DNA from: Candidatus Pristimantibacillus lignocellulolyticus
GTDB lineage: Bacteria > Bacillota > Bacilli > Paenibacillales > Paenibacillaceae
Direction of reading: 5' to 3'
Assembly (NCBI GenBank): GCA_023639215.1
Contig: CP097899.1
Span: forward strand, 627,501 to 691,500
Length of the DNA: 64,000 bases
Part shown: positions 19,090 to 27,776 of the stretch, in pieces
Layout of the letters: each line of letters starts with the position of its first letter
Numbering within the stretch: position 1 is the stretch's first letter
The notes under the pieces: generated by a model
The model's input: the letters and a program-made list of their open reading frames with translations, nothing else
Databases searched by the model: none
What the model was told of the DNA's origin: nothing
Program-made: the position numbers and the translations under genes

Positions 19090-19779
19090 TTAGATGTTTT
19101 TGTAAGTAATGTCGACATTATTTCTCTGCTGCTTAAACAGATCATCCTGATAGTCTTCAAAATCCTCAAAAGAGGTCACGATTTTCTCAGTCAGGAGATA
19201 TTCATACAATTTCGAAAAATACACCCCTTCTTCATATTGATCACGAAAAAACTCGCTATCCAAAAATTGTTCTAATGTTAGATTCGCACTTTGCGACCAT
19301 GCCTTATATAAAATTATTATGTCATTTTGCTGTAGACCATCTTGTTCGTTATTCAAGAGTTGATCTTTTATCGTTTCAGTAAAATCGTCTACTTCATCAA
19401 CTTGAACGGTAATCCCTTTACTCTTGGCATCTACGATCATAAGCTGCCTTGCAACTAGATTATTAATAATTTTCTTATCATTCGTCTTTTTCGTATTCGC
19501 CCCTAACTCTCTAAACATTTCTGTAGTATATTTACTATATAAAAAATCAAATTTCGTCACTTGAAATTCAGAAGATTTCGCTATCACTTTATCTTTGTCA
19601 GCTATAGATTCATCATATATTTTATTATAGTAGCTTTGAATAATCTCTTCTTTACCAACGATGTTTATGGCAGAATTTGATGAACTAGCTTGTTCATTTT
19701 GATATATGAAATAGGAAATTAATGCAGCTGCTGTAATAATGATAAAAATGCCTATCTTTACAAACGTACTTTGTTTCAA
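19090..19779 (-). CDS. Membrane-anchored SurA-N-like protein
   Basis: 229 residues with an N-terminal signal anchor (helix at about 8-26, no lipobox or clear cleavage site), then an all-helical, Lys/Asp/Glu-rich extracellular region. FDFLYSKYTTEM, NLVARQLMIVDAKSKGITV and DDFTETIKDQLL look like the N-terminal chaperone module of SurA/PrsA-type foldases. No parvulin isomerase domain follows, so catalysis is not expected. A folding or quality-control role at the cell surface is a weak inference. Single gene, convergent with acnA. Confidence 0.7.
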   Translation of the reverse strand: MKQSTFVKIGIFIIITAAALISYFIYQNEQASSSNSAINIVGKEEIIQSYYNKIYDESIADKDKVIAKSSEFQVTKFDFLYSKYTTEMFRELGANTKKTNDKKIINNLVARQLMIVDAKSKGITVQVDEVDDFTETIKDQLLNNEQDGLQQNDIIILYKAWSQSANLTLEQFLDSEFFRDQYEEGVYFSKLYEYLLTEKIVTSFEDFEDYQDDLFKQQRNNVDITYKNI

Positions 19780-19948
19780 ATATTATCCCCCTCCTAAATT
19801 GACTTTTTCATTAATACTTAACAAAACTCATTTGATATTTGTACGTGTAATAATACAATTAAGTTTCCATATATTTCAAATTTATATCAATTTCCTACAC
19901 AATTAAAATTATTATTAGTACTGCTAATCATCAAATGCTAAATAACCA

Positions 19949-20002
19949 TAAAAAAACCGCACCTCTAACTGTTAGATTAATGTCTAACCATTAGGTGCGG
20001 TT
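19949..20002 (-). terminator. Intrinsic terminator of the 20-kb exported repeat protein
   Basis: Minus strand: AACCGCACCTAATGGTTAGA, loop, TCTAACAGTTAGAGGTGCGG followed by TTTTTTTA. A long, near-perfect stem 23 nt after the stop. Confidence 0.88.
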
Positions 20003-20024
20003 CTATTAGCTGAGCTATATGTTA

Positions 20025-21248
20025 TTATTGAGGATTTTCTGTATTGAAGTCGGAATTCACGATTACAATTTCAGCATTAGTTATACCAGGTAAAGAAAAC
20101 GTCATCGCTGACTCATGATACGCTGTAATTTTCATTCCTACTTTCAAATCAGCACCATTATTATACATGGAGATCACTTTCGTCTTATCTGAGATATTTA
20201 GAATAATATCGTTACTCGTAGATTTGTCAGTGTTGATATCGATATAAACTTGACCTTCTGATGTAAGACTCGATGCTACAATTGTGCCTTCGACTTTGTT
20301 TGTTTCCATTGCTTTTACAACAATTTTATCCGCATGAGTTTGTGCAGGATAGATCATTGTCATGACTCCATCATAGTAAGCATCGACGCGAATATCATTT
20401 TTCAAATCTGATTTTGTTAATATTTTCCCATCTTCGTCCACAATTTTAGTCTTCTCATCCACAGATAAGATAACATAATCGGTACCACCTTTTTCCATTG
20501 GATTACCAATTACCGTAATACGATCATCTGTTACATTCGTGATAATACCATCTGTACCAATAGCATTTTCTTCGATTACTGTGTTCACCAAAATATAGTT
20601 AGATGTCGATTGTGGTGGAATACTCTTCGTAGTCGCAGGACCATAGAATGCTTTAACACTCATTCCTGGCTCTATCTTGTTCGCTTTAATTACTTTGCCA
20701 TTTTGATCTATGATTTGAGCTTTGTTAGCAAATCGTAGAATAACCGTCTCTTCATTTGATGAGTAGAGGTCTGTCCCATTTACTACAATACTGTCTTCAT
20801 TCACTTCGGATACTACACCATTTATTCCAAGAAAAGTGTAATCTTGAACAACAAGCGTTAGTGCAGTCCCTTGTGCGGGAAGGCTACGCGTAATGTTGCC
20901 TCCGTAAAAAGCTTTAACGACTCTTTTCTCATCCATAATCGTTTTTAATGCCACTTTATTACCTTTAGAATCAATAATCTTTGTATCTTTCGTAATCGAT
21001 AGTACCATCTCGCTTTGATCATTTACAGCAAGACCTCGACCTAATACGGTAATGAATTTCCCAGACTTATCGTTAACGAAATTAGTTATTAATCCCATTG
21101 TAGCTGGAACAACTTTCGCTTGATATTGAATTAACCCTTGTCCATTATGAATCGTTGGGGGTGGAACTTGCTGTGCATTTGCAGTAAGCGGAATAATTGT
21201 CATGGCTAGAATAGACGTTGTAGCTATCATCTTGTACATTTTGTTCAT
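20025..21248 (-). CDS. Exported protein with about five related beta-type repeats
   Basis: 407 residues with a cleavable signal peptide (MNKMYKMIATTSILAMTIIPLTANA, probable cut after ANA). The mature part repeats a pattern of about 90 residues: an ITxxxDDRITVxG-like strand, TKIIDxxGKxxxxxxIKxxxxVxAFY, and SLPAQ-T-ADxIVV. Examples are KTKIIDSKGN, AQIIDQNGKV and KTKIVDEDGK, each followed later by PAQ or PPQ. I do not recognise the family; it looks like a secreted or wall-associated beta-sandwich repeat protein. ATG 21248 is chosen because GGAGG lies just upstream; a TTG further up would overlap that site. Single gene with a strong terminator. Confidence 0.8.
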   Translation of the reverse strand: MNKMYKMIATTSILAMTIIPLTANAQQVPPPTIHNGQGLIQYQAKVVPATMGLITNFVNDKSGKFITVLGRGLAVNDQSEMVLSITKDTKIIDSKGNKVALKTIMDEKRVVKAFYGGNITRSLPAQGTALTLVVQDYTFLGINGVVSEVNEDSIVVNGTDLYSSNEETVILRFANKAQIIDQNGKVIKANKIEPGMSVKAFYGPATTKSIPPQSTSNYILVNTVIEENAIGTDGIITNVTDDRITVIGNPMEKGGTDYVILSVDEKTKIVDEDGKILTKSDLKNDIRVDAYYDGVMTMIYPAQTHADKIVVKAMETNKVEGTIVASSLTSEGQVYIDINTDKSTSNDIILNISDKTKVISMYNNGADLKVGMKITAYHESAMTFSLPGITNAEIVIVNSDFNTENPQ

Positions 21249-21429
21249 CTGATTTTCCTCCAATTGAGTGCCTGAATTTTTGTAGTTGGCTTACTTGCTT
21301 ACTCATATAAAAACGGGAAAATTTTCTTGAAAGTTGCACAAATAGATAAACAGCTTGTTATAAGCCTCTATAAGTGATCGTTCTGTGAACAAAATGTACG
21401 ATTCTTAAATATCTAACCAATATGAAAAT

Positions 21430-22653
21430 TTACAATGTACCATTCACCAGTCGCCCTTCATACCATACTGCTTTTCGCTCTGCTCTTCGTGCTATTGCTT
21501 CTGCAGAACAGCTTGCCTGTAGTAATACAAAACTTGCTATATCTCCAGTCTTAGGCCACACCTGATCGCCTTTTTGATCGAGCGGCGTTATTCCACCTGT
21601 AATGAATCCAAGCGTTTGCGAAAGTGACAATTCATCACTACGACCATACAATTTGGCAAAGAGTCCTGCCGTCTCTAATAAATCCCCATTTCCAAAAGGA
21701 GACCAGTGATCCGTTAGACTATCCGTTGCGAGCTTCACATTTACTCCGTTATTATAGAGCATCGGAAGTGGCATCATCATTCTACCAATCGGAACGGTTG
21801 ATGTAATAGACATACCAAGTGTTGCCATCCTTTTTGCTACTTCCAGTGCTTCTATGGGGTCGGCACCTGCAAACCAGAACGCATGACTAACCGTTACCTT
21901 GCCATGTAATCCTGCTTCTTCGGTCAGATCAGCTAGACGCATCAGCGTTTGCTTACCTTCATCGTTGCCATCATGTAAGTGAATATCAATACCAGCATTA
22001 TTCGAAACTGCTAACTCTACCGTCGTCTGAAGTGACCTTTCAATATCTCCATCGACAGAGAATGGATCTACTCCACCTACCAGAGTTGCGCCCTCTGCCA
22101 ATGATTGTTTTACGAGTTGAACCGAATCTGAACGAAGAAGCCCATGCTGAGGGAAAGCTACAATTTCAGAAGATATTTTACTTGAGAATGTGTCAAGAGC
22201 TCGCTTAGTTGCTTCTAAACGCTGCAGCCCGCTAACAGGCTCGATATTACTATGACAGCGAACATGAGTAGCACCAAATCCCTGAATAAGCGTCAAGATG
22301 CTCTCCGCTTGTTGTTGGGCCGTTGGAAGGAGCTTCGGTAATAATACTTTCTCCTCTTCGATTCTTTCGAAGATGTTTGATACTTTTTTTACTGCTTTCC
22401 ACGGTCCATCATAATACGTTTTATCCAAATGAATATGTGCCTCCTCGAAAGGAGGGAGCATCAATAATTCTTTACAATCGTATTTGGGAAGATTACTTTG
22501 TAGATCTTGTTCTGCTCCAATAATTTCAGCAATGATATTACCTTCAATTCGAATATGGCAACGCTTCGTACTCGTACCCGCCACCTGTTCATTTTCATAA
22601 ATATAACCCTGCTCCAACATTACATTCGTTAACCAATATGAATTATTCAACAT
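21430..22653 (-). CDS. Amidohydrolase, cytosine-deaminase-like
   Basis: Metal-dependent amidohydrolase (TIM barrel) of about 407 residues. Metal-binding motifs: EEAHIHLDKTYY (HxH; both His ligands), THVRCHSNIEP, IDIHLHDGNDEG, VTVSHAFWFAG (second His) and LATDSLTDHWSPFGNGDLLE (metal Asp). The HLDKTYY start and the SPFGNGD end are typical of cytosine deaminase/isoguanine deaminase relatives, so a deamination of a purine, pyrimidine or pterin-like ring is likely; the substrate is unknown. Two starts are possible: ATG 22674 or ATG 22653 (chosen, weak GAAGGGAAAGAG upstream). It follows the ankyrin lipoprotein gene closely and may share its promoter. Confidence 0.82.
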   Translation of the reverse strand: MLNNSYWLTNVMLEQGYIYENEQVAGTSTKRCHIRIEGNIIAEIIGAEQDLQSNLPKYDCKELLMLPPFEEAHIHLDKTYYDGPWKAVKKVSNIFERIEEEKVLLPKLLPTAQQQAESILTLIQGFGATHVRCHSNIEPVSGLQRLEATKRALDTFSSKISSEIVAFPQHGLLRSDSVQLVKQSLAEGATLVGGVDPFSVDGDIERSLQTTVELAVSNNAGIDIHLHDGNDEGKQTLMRLADLTEEAGLHGKVTVSHAFWFAGADPIEALEVAKRMATLGMSITSTVPIGRMMMPLPMLYNNGVNVKLATDSLTDHWSPFGNGDLLETAGLFAKLYGRSDELSLSQTLGFITGGITPLDQKGDQVWPKTGDIASFVLLQASCSAEAIARRAERKAVWYEGRLVNGTL

Positions 22654-22683
22654 GTGTTCTCTTTCCCTTCGCATAATTCAGAT

Positions 22684-23361
22684 TCATTGAGCGTTTACTA
22701 ATAAATTCTCAATGGCAGTAAACTTATTGTTTCTTGCATGTTCCAGAGGTGTAACCCCTTTGTTATCTGGAATCGTGACATCAGCTCCATGCTCGATAAG
22801 AAGCTGAATAACTTGTTGTTGTTGTTCCCCGCCATTATTTAATATGATTGCTTCCATCAACGCTGTCCACCCAAGATCATTAATGTGATTAACATTAACT
22901 TTAGAACGCGTAAGCAACTCTTTAACAACCTCAACATATCCGTGTTCCGAGGCGGGAATAAGTGCTGTTCCACCAAAACGATTCGTGATCGTTGGATCAG
23001 CGCCAGCATCGATTAATACCTTTAATATCTCCAATAACCCCTCCGCACCCGCATATAAAAATGGATTATCTAAGTTGTTCGCTTGGAGATTAATATCTGC
23101 CCCGGCTTGGATTAACGCTTTTACTGTATCTACTTGATTCCCATGTGTAGCTGCTAGAATTGCTGTGCGCCCTTGATCATCTGTTGCGTTAATGTTTACT
23201 CCGTCTTCGATCCATTGTAATACTTTATCCGTTTCTCCGCTTTCCGCAGCTTGTATGTATGATCGTTCCATCAAAGTCACATCCTCTTTCATTAGACTTT
23301 CATTCGTTTGACATCCTGTCAACAGCCCTATAATAACAAATATCATGAAGTATCGTATAAT
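22684..23361 (-). CDS. Ankyrin-repeat lipoprotein
   Basis: Surface lipoprotein with about five ankyrin repeats. The lipobox LLTGC follows a hydrophobic stretch. The first ATG (23346) would give MIFVIIGLLTGC with no basic residue. Reading from the ATT at 23361 gives an N-region with Arg (I-I-R-Y-F-M-I-F) and places GAGAGG 6 nt upstream, so a non-standard ATT or ATA start is likely. Repeats show the ankyrin pattern, for example DDQGRTAILAATHGNQVDTVKALIQAGADIN split over two helices, then NLDNPFLYAGAEGLLEILK and GWTALMEAIILN. It probably mediates protein contacts at the cell surface. Its promoter region is an inverted copy of the one before the SLH gene. Confidence 0.8.
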   Translation of the reverse strand: MIRYFMIFVIIGLLTGCQTNESLMKEDVTLMERSYIQAAESGETDKVLQWIEDGVNINATDDQGRTAILAATHGNQVDTVKALIQAGADINLQANNLDNPFLYAGAEGLLEILKVLIDAGADPTITNRFGGTALIPASEHGYVEVVKELLTRSKVNVNHINDLGWTALMEAIILNNGGEQQQQVIQLLIEHGADVTIPDNKGVTPLEHARNNKFTAIENLLVNAQ

Positions 23362-23400
23362 AAGCGACCTCTCTCTTTAGCATCAATTTCTATTTTAAAC

Positions 23401-23522
23401 GTGGTGTTTCTTTCATAAATTCATTATAAACGACCACTTTAAATCTGCTCTTAAGAAAGTATAAACAATTTATAAACAAAATGATAAATCTCATTAAAGG
23501 TTTATAGAACTGCTAGATCGTG
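23401..23522 (-). repeat. 122-bp inverted duplication, copy 1, with lipoprotein promoter
   Basis: Reverse complement of 25810-25931 at 107 of 122 positions (my count, no gaps). Read on the minus strand it contains two direct repeats TTGTTTATA (23460-23468 and 23471-23479, period 11), then a -10-like TATAAT at 23423-23428, and leads into the ankyrin lipoprotein gene. The outer end, CTGCTAGATCGTG on the plus strand, matches the end of the response-regulator gene in the other copy. Confidence 0.85.
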
Positions 23523-23647
23523 TATAATAATCGAGCTCTTTCTTTAGACTATAATTCTATGGTACCATAGCCACTATCAAACTAAAATTATTCAAGTGAC
23601 TCATTATTCATACTTTTCGATTCGGCTTCAATAGGAGGAATAAACCG

Positions 23648-25120
23648 TTGTCTATTCGATTTAGGCTACTGCTTTCATTCACATCTGTGGTAGTTGTTTC
23701 TGTCATTTTATTCGTTCTGACAGCGTATTTGCTTTCAGTTGCAGTAACAGGCGATTTCCGCAGTATTAACAGCTTCTACAATATTCATTATTCCCTTCAT
23801 CCGTTATCAGAAGAAGAGGAAAACATATTTATTGAAATGAAATATTTGGCCAAGCATGACCCTGAAAAATTAAAGGATCAGCTACTGTTAGAGAAATATG
23901 ATTATCAATTAAAGATGGTGCAAGCTGGACTTGTTGTCCGCAGAAACAATGAAATTATATATGCAGCTCCAACTATTAATGATACGGAGCTCATATCTAG
24001 CCTGCCATCATATGATATGGACAATAATTCGATTCGCAATACAATGAATGTGGGAAGTAGATTTTACTCCTATGCTAAATTTGATTTCTTCTTCTCATCC
24101 GAGACAGGTGAACAAGGTAGCGTCTTTGTCATTCGTGAGAGAAGCCCGTTCGCAGAGGTCGTTCGTACATTACTTCCTATTCTCATATGCATATTCGTTG
24201 CTATTTTATTATTAACTGGATTTTTGCTTTATAGATATGTGACTCGTAAAATCATTCATCCCATTGATAGACTTAGACAATCTGCAGAACATATTAAAAA
24301 TGGCGATCTGACGTTTGAGTTGCAAACCACATCTCGTGATGAGTTGGGCCAACTTGTTCTAACCTTCGATCAGATGCGTCAGCAATTGTTTAATTCCATT
24401 CAGCTTCAGCTTCATTATGAGGAAAATCGAAAACAACTACTGTCGAATATTTCGCATGATTTAAGAACTCCGATTACGACGATAAAAGGCTATGCCGAAG
24501 GCATACGAGATGGAGTGACGAATACACCTGAGAAACTCGACAAATACGTGGGTGCGATTCATACCAGAGCGACAGACATGGAGCGACTTGTCGATGAACT
24601 GCTATTCTACTCAAAACTTGATTTGAAGAAGGAACCTTTTTCGTTCAGGCAAGTGGAGCTAAGTCCATTTCTTCATCGTATCGTAGATGAATTAGCAATC
24701 GAATTTGACAACCAAGAAGTTAATGTAACATGGGTAGAAAACATTCATAGCCCAATCTTTGTACTTGCAGATCAAGAGAAGCTGAAACGCGTAATTATGA
24801 ATTTACTCGACAACTGTCTTAAGTATATGAACCAGTCCCCTAAACAATTGACCATTGGGATTGAGCGGCAAGAGGAATATGCAATTATTAAAATCGAGGA
24901 TAACGGTCCTGGCATTGATGGGGATTCCTTACCTCATATTTTTGAACGTTTTTATCGAGTGGAGCCTTCACGCAGTCAAATTGCTGAGGGAAGTGGACTT
25001 GGACTTGCGATCGCCCAGCAAATCATCGAAGGCCATGGTGGTACAATTTGGGCAATTAGTGAACCAGGTCAAGGTACAAGCATCTTTTTCACATTAAAAA
25101 TTTTTATAGATCGACGGTGA
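23648..25120 (+). CDS. Sensor histidine kinase, HAMP-HisKA type
   Basis: Membrane histidine kinase of 490 residues paired with the OmpR-type regulator encoded next. Helix 1 at about 8-32, an extracytoplasmic region of about 140 residues, helix 2 at about 180-200, HAMP (HPIDRLRQSAEHIKNGDLTF), HisKA with ISHDLRTPITTIKGYAEG (phospho-His near residue 279), N box VIMNLLDNCLKY, G1 DNGPGID, F box IFERFYRVEPSR and G2 GSGLGLAIA. TTG start with AGGAGG upstream. The flanking inverted promoter copies suggest the pair controls the SLH and ankyrin lipoprotein genes (inference). The signal is unknown. Confidence 0.94.
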   Translation: MSIRFRLLLSFTSVVVVSVILFVLTAYLLSVAVTGDFRSINSFYNIHYSLHPLSEEEENIFIEMKYLAKHDPEKLKDQLLLEKYDYQLKMVQAGLVVRRNNEIIYAAPTINDTELISSLPSYDMDNNSIRNTMNVGSRFYSYAKFDFFFSSETGEQGSVFVIRERSPFAEVVRTLLPILICIFVAILLLTGFLLYRYVTRKIIHPIDRLRQSAEHIKNGDLTFELQTTSRDELGQLVLTFDQMRQQLFNSIQLQLHYEENRKQLLSNISHDLRTPITTIKGYAEGIRDGVTNTPEKLDKYVGAIHTRATDMERLVDELLFYSKLDLKKEPFSFRQVELSPFLHRIVDELAIEFDNQEVNVTWVENIHSPIFVLADQEKLKRVIMNLLDNCLKYMNQSPKQLTIGIERQEEYAIIKIEDNGPGIDGDSLPHIFERFYRVEPSRSQIAEGSGLGLAIAQQIIEGHGGTIWAISEPGQGTSIFFTLKIFIDRR

Positions 25121-25126
25121 TCGTAC

Positions 25127-25819
25127 ATGAAACGAATACTAATTATTGAAGATGACCCTTACATTGCTGAGTTACAAAGAGATTATTTCATGCTGCATGA
25201 CTATGAGGTCCAGTTAAGCCATGATGGACAAGATGGACTTATGAAAGGTCTAAGCGGAAAATATGATCTTATTATTCTTGATCTACAACTGCCCGGAATA
25301 GACGGTTTCGAGATATGCAAGCAGATACGTGAGAAAATGGACATCCCTGTCTTAATTGTTTCGGCAAAAAAAGAAGAAATCGATAAAATTCGCGGCTTCG
25401 GTCTTGGTGCCGATGACTTCGTTACAAAGCCATTTAGCCCTAATGAACTGGTAGCAAGAGCGAAAGCTCATCTAGCAAGATATGAACGTTTCACAGGAAG
25501 AAATAAGGTGAACGGATCGGACAGCTTACATATTCGTGAACTATCAATCAATAAATCTTCACATCGAGTATTCGTACACAGCAAAGAAGTGATGCTCACT
25601 GCAAAAGAATTCGAGGTGCTTGTTTTCTTGGCTGAAAATCCGAATAGAGTATTTAATAAAGACGAACTGTTTGAAAGAATTTGGGGGTTGGAATCAAATG
25701 GTGAGATCGCAACAGTGACCGTTCATATTTCACGTATTCGCGAAAAGATCGAAGCAGATCCTTCCTATCCACAGTTTATTGAGACCGTTTGGGGTGCAGG
25801 TTATCGGTTCACGATCTAG
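25127..25819 (+). CDS. Response regulator, OmpR/PhoB family
   Basis: 230 residues. Receiver domain: IIEDDPYIAE (acidic pair at 8-9), phospho-acceptor D52 in LIILDLQLPG, then VSAKKEE and K in TKPFSPNELVAR. C-terminal winged helix from about 133: VMLTAKEFEVLVFLAENP, the transactivation loop FNKDELFERIWG, recognition-helix region VTVHISRIREKIE, and wing TVWGAGYRF. It lies 6 nt after the kinase stop. OmpR-family regulators bind direct repeats with a period of 10-11 bp, and such repeats are found in both flanking promoter copies. Its last codons lie inside the duplicated 122-bp segment. Confidence 0.95.
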   Translation: MKRILIIEDDPYIAELQRDYFMLHDYEVQLSHDGQDGLMKGLSGKYDLIILDLQLPGIDGFEICKQIREKMDIPVLIVSAKKEEIDKIRGFGLGADDFVTKPFSPNELVARAKAHLARYERFTGRNKVNGSDSLHIRELSINKSSHRVFVHSKEVMLTAKEFEVLVFLAENPNRVFNKDELFERIWGLESNGEIATVTVHISRIREKIEADPSYPQFIETVWGAGYRFTI

Positions 25820-25931
25820 CAGTTTTATACATCTTAGAAGAGATTTATCATTTTGTTTATAAATTGTTTATACTTTCTTATGAGCCGTTTTAGAGTGGTC
25901 GTTTAAGATGAATTTATGACAGAAATGCCAC
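25810..25931 (+). repeat. 122-bp inverted duplication, copy 2, with SLH gene promoter
   Basis: Inverted copy of 23401-23522. It begins inside the regulator gene (CACGATCTAG, including the stop codon) and ends about 25 bp before the SLH start. Direct repeats TTGTTTATA lie at 25853-25861 and 25864-25872 (period 11). A -10-like TAAGAT follows near 25904-25909, with a poor -35 (TGAGCC), the layout of an activator-dependent promoter. The 41 bp containing the direct repeats are identical in both copies. Confidence 0.85.
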
Positions 25932-25956
25932 TTATAAAACGAGAGGAAGATAAATA

Positions 25957-27450
25957 ATGAACAAAGTAAATCAAAAAGTAGCTATCGTAGCACTAACATC
26001 ACTAATCGGCGGTGGCGCATTGCTGCCCTTTCAAGCACATGCTGCATCATTGGCACCAGTAGCTAATATTCAACAAGCTGCTGTGACGAATTTCAATCAA
26101 CAGGCTGAACAAGCCATTCAACACTTAATTAATAAAGGTGTTCTTAAAGGCTATACTGATGGAAATATAAGAGCAGAAAAACATGTGACAAATGCTGAGC
26201 TTATTAAAATGATAGTATTAGCACTTAACCTCGATCCAAGCGGTGAAGTACAGAATAATGAAGGCAAAAAAGATAAGTGGTATACATCTTATGTTGACAC
26301 GGCAATCGATAAAGGTCTTATTGATAGTGCAGATAAATTCCAACCGAATAAACCAGTATTGGGTACAGATGTTGCTGCAATGCTTGCGAAAGCTTTACAG
26401 CGTGATACTAAATCCGTTCAATATTGGATGGAAGATTTCCAGATTGCTAATGATAAAATAACTCGTGGTCAAACGGCCCAGCTACTAGTGCTATCAGAGA
26501 AAGCTATTCGTTCCTCATCTGCTGAGATCGTATCAATTAAAGCATTAAATAAAATTACGTTCGAGGTGACGTTCACTGCTCCACTTACGTTGGAAGATGA
26601 GACAACAGCAGCAGCGAATGCTAATTTCGCTTTTGACCATGACTTAAAACTCGTTAATCAGCCTCGTCTTAAAACAGGAGCTATCGCTACTTATATCGTA
26701 CCGGTACAAACGATGACGCCGGGAACAACATATACAACAAATTATAAAGGGAATAAAACTCATACCGTAACTTCAAGCGATGAGTTGATTCGTTTTAACG
26801 AAGTCCGTCAAGTTACATCTGACACTTTCGAAGTAGACGCCTTACTTGCTGACGGTGTAGTAGATTATGGTTATCTAATCTCTGCTTATGCAGGCGGTCG
26901 TGGATCAAATGCAATCGTATTAGATGAAAATAATAAGTATAATGGACAAACGATGCAGGTGATTTCATCCCTTGCTACGAGACAAGCAACTCTCACACCA
27001 GAAAGTGGAGAACCTATTACTGTTGGGTATGTTGGATACACACAATCAACAGATGGCAAGCAAGAACCGAAATTCCGTCTTCCAGCTGGTACATCTCTAC
27101 AGCCAGGTGTGAAGTATACAGTAACCTCGAACTGGTTCGAGCTAGACAATAACACATTCACTGCTAGGACCATTTCTCCGCTTACTATTGCATCTGTAGA
27201 GAAAGTAGATGCAGCTACCATCAATGTTACACTTAGTGAGGATCCAACGGATGAGTTGTTTGCTTATCGTTCCATTGAGCTAAAAGGCTCGGACGGTACG
27301 ACGCTTACAGCACAATATAAAGTACAAACTCGAAAAGGTGCAGTTGGTGTGTTTGAATTGCAAAACAACGGTAAGCTTGTAGAGGGCGTTAATTATGAGA
27401 TTACACCAGTAGGAAGCTGGGCAGTTGCCAATCAAGTGACGCTGAAATAA
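25957..27450 (+). CDS. S-layer homology (SLH) domain protein
   Basis: 497-residue exported wall protein. Signal peptide about 1-29 (ends QAHAAS). Two SLH-type segments follow: about 45-95 (AIQHLINKGVLKGYTDGNIRAEKHVTNAELIKM split) and about 105-165 (WYTSYVDTAIDKGLI, FQPNKPVLGTDVAAMLAKAL). SLH modules bind pyruvylated wall polysaccharide. The remaining 330 residues are beta-rich with Ig/Big-like features (IVSIKALNKITFEVTFTAPL and VEKVDAATINVTLSEDP, typical of copper-amine-oxidase-like or Ig-like adhesive modules). GAGAGGA precedes the ATG. It lies directly downstream of the kinase/regulator pair and carries the candidate operator. Confidence 0.9.
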   Translation: MNKVNQKVAIVALTSLIGGGALLPFQAHAASLAPVANIQQAAVTNFNQQAEQAIQHLINKGVLKGYTDGNIRAEKHVTNAELIKMIVLALNLDPSGEVQNNEGKKDKWYTSYVDTAIDKGLIDSADKFQPNKPVLGTDVAAMLAKALQRDTKSVQYWMEDFQIANDKITRGQTAQLLVLSEKAIRSSSAEIVSIKALNKITFEVTFTAPLTLEDETTAAANANFAFDHDLKLVNQPRLKTGAIATYIVPVQTMTPGTTYTTNYKGNKTHTVTSSDELIRFNEVRQVTSDTFEVDALLADGVVDYGYLISAYAGGRGSNAIVLDENNKYNGQTMQVISSLATRQATLTPESGEPITVGYVGYTQSTDGKQEPKFRLPAGTSLQPGVKYTVTSNWFELDNNTFTARTISPLTIASVEKVDAATINVTLSEDPTDELFAYRSIELKGSDGTTLTAQYKVQTRKGAVGVFELQNNGKLVEGVNYEITPVGSWAVANQVTLK

Positions 27451-27460
27451 TCTCTATAGA

Positions 27461-27498
27461 AAAAGCTCCCGGAATCTTAAAGGTTCCGGGAGCTTTTT
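27461..27498 (+). terminator. Intrinsic terminator of the SLH gene
   Basis: AAAAGCTCCCGGAA, 9-nt loop, TTCCGGGAGCTTTTT. Ten nt after the stop; works in both directions by sequence. Confidence 0.9.
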
Positions 27499-27537
27499 CA
27501 TCTTTGTTATACAATCTTAATCTTATATCTGTACCGA

Positions 27538-27773
27538 TCATCATTATCTATTACATCGTTATCATAGCCCGCTTTTTGAACTACTTGTTTCAATAAAGGT
27601 TCAAATCGTTCGGTTGTCAGTACCAAGAAGATGCACTTCAGCGGAAACGAGTAGCACAGCGTACGTTTTGTGTACGTGAGCACACGCAAGCTTTCGATGA
27701 AGGGCATATTCGATGCCGACTACGCTACGCTAGAGCATAATCATCGTAATCACAAGCGAGCGATTTGAACTAC
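27538..27773 (-). repeat. Hairpin element: one full copy plus a truncated copy
   Basis: The full copy is 27598-27773. Arms are GTTCAAATCGTTCGGTTGT and, at the other end, CACAAGCGAGCGATTTGAAC, which pair although they differ from the arms at 8.4 kb. The centre has AGCGTACGTTTTGTGTACG. A remnant of another copy (its end, CCCGCTTTTTGAACTAC) occupies 27538-27584. The GTAGTTC end lies 3 nt after the stop of the chemoreceptor gene on the minus strand. Confidence 0.88.
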
Positions 27774-27776
27774 TAC

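Noticed and set aside
23557..23570. Palindrome CTATGGTACCATAG before the kinase gene as an operator
   Set aside because: Only 14 bp, not repeated elsewhere in the window, and such palindromes arise by chance in AT-rich DNA.
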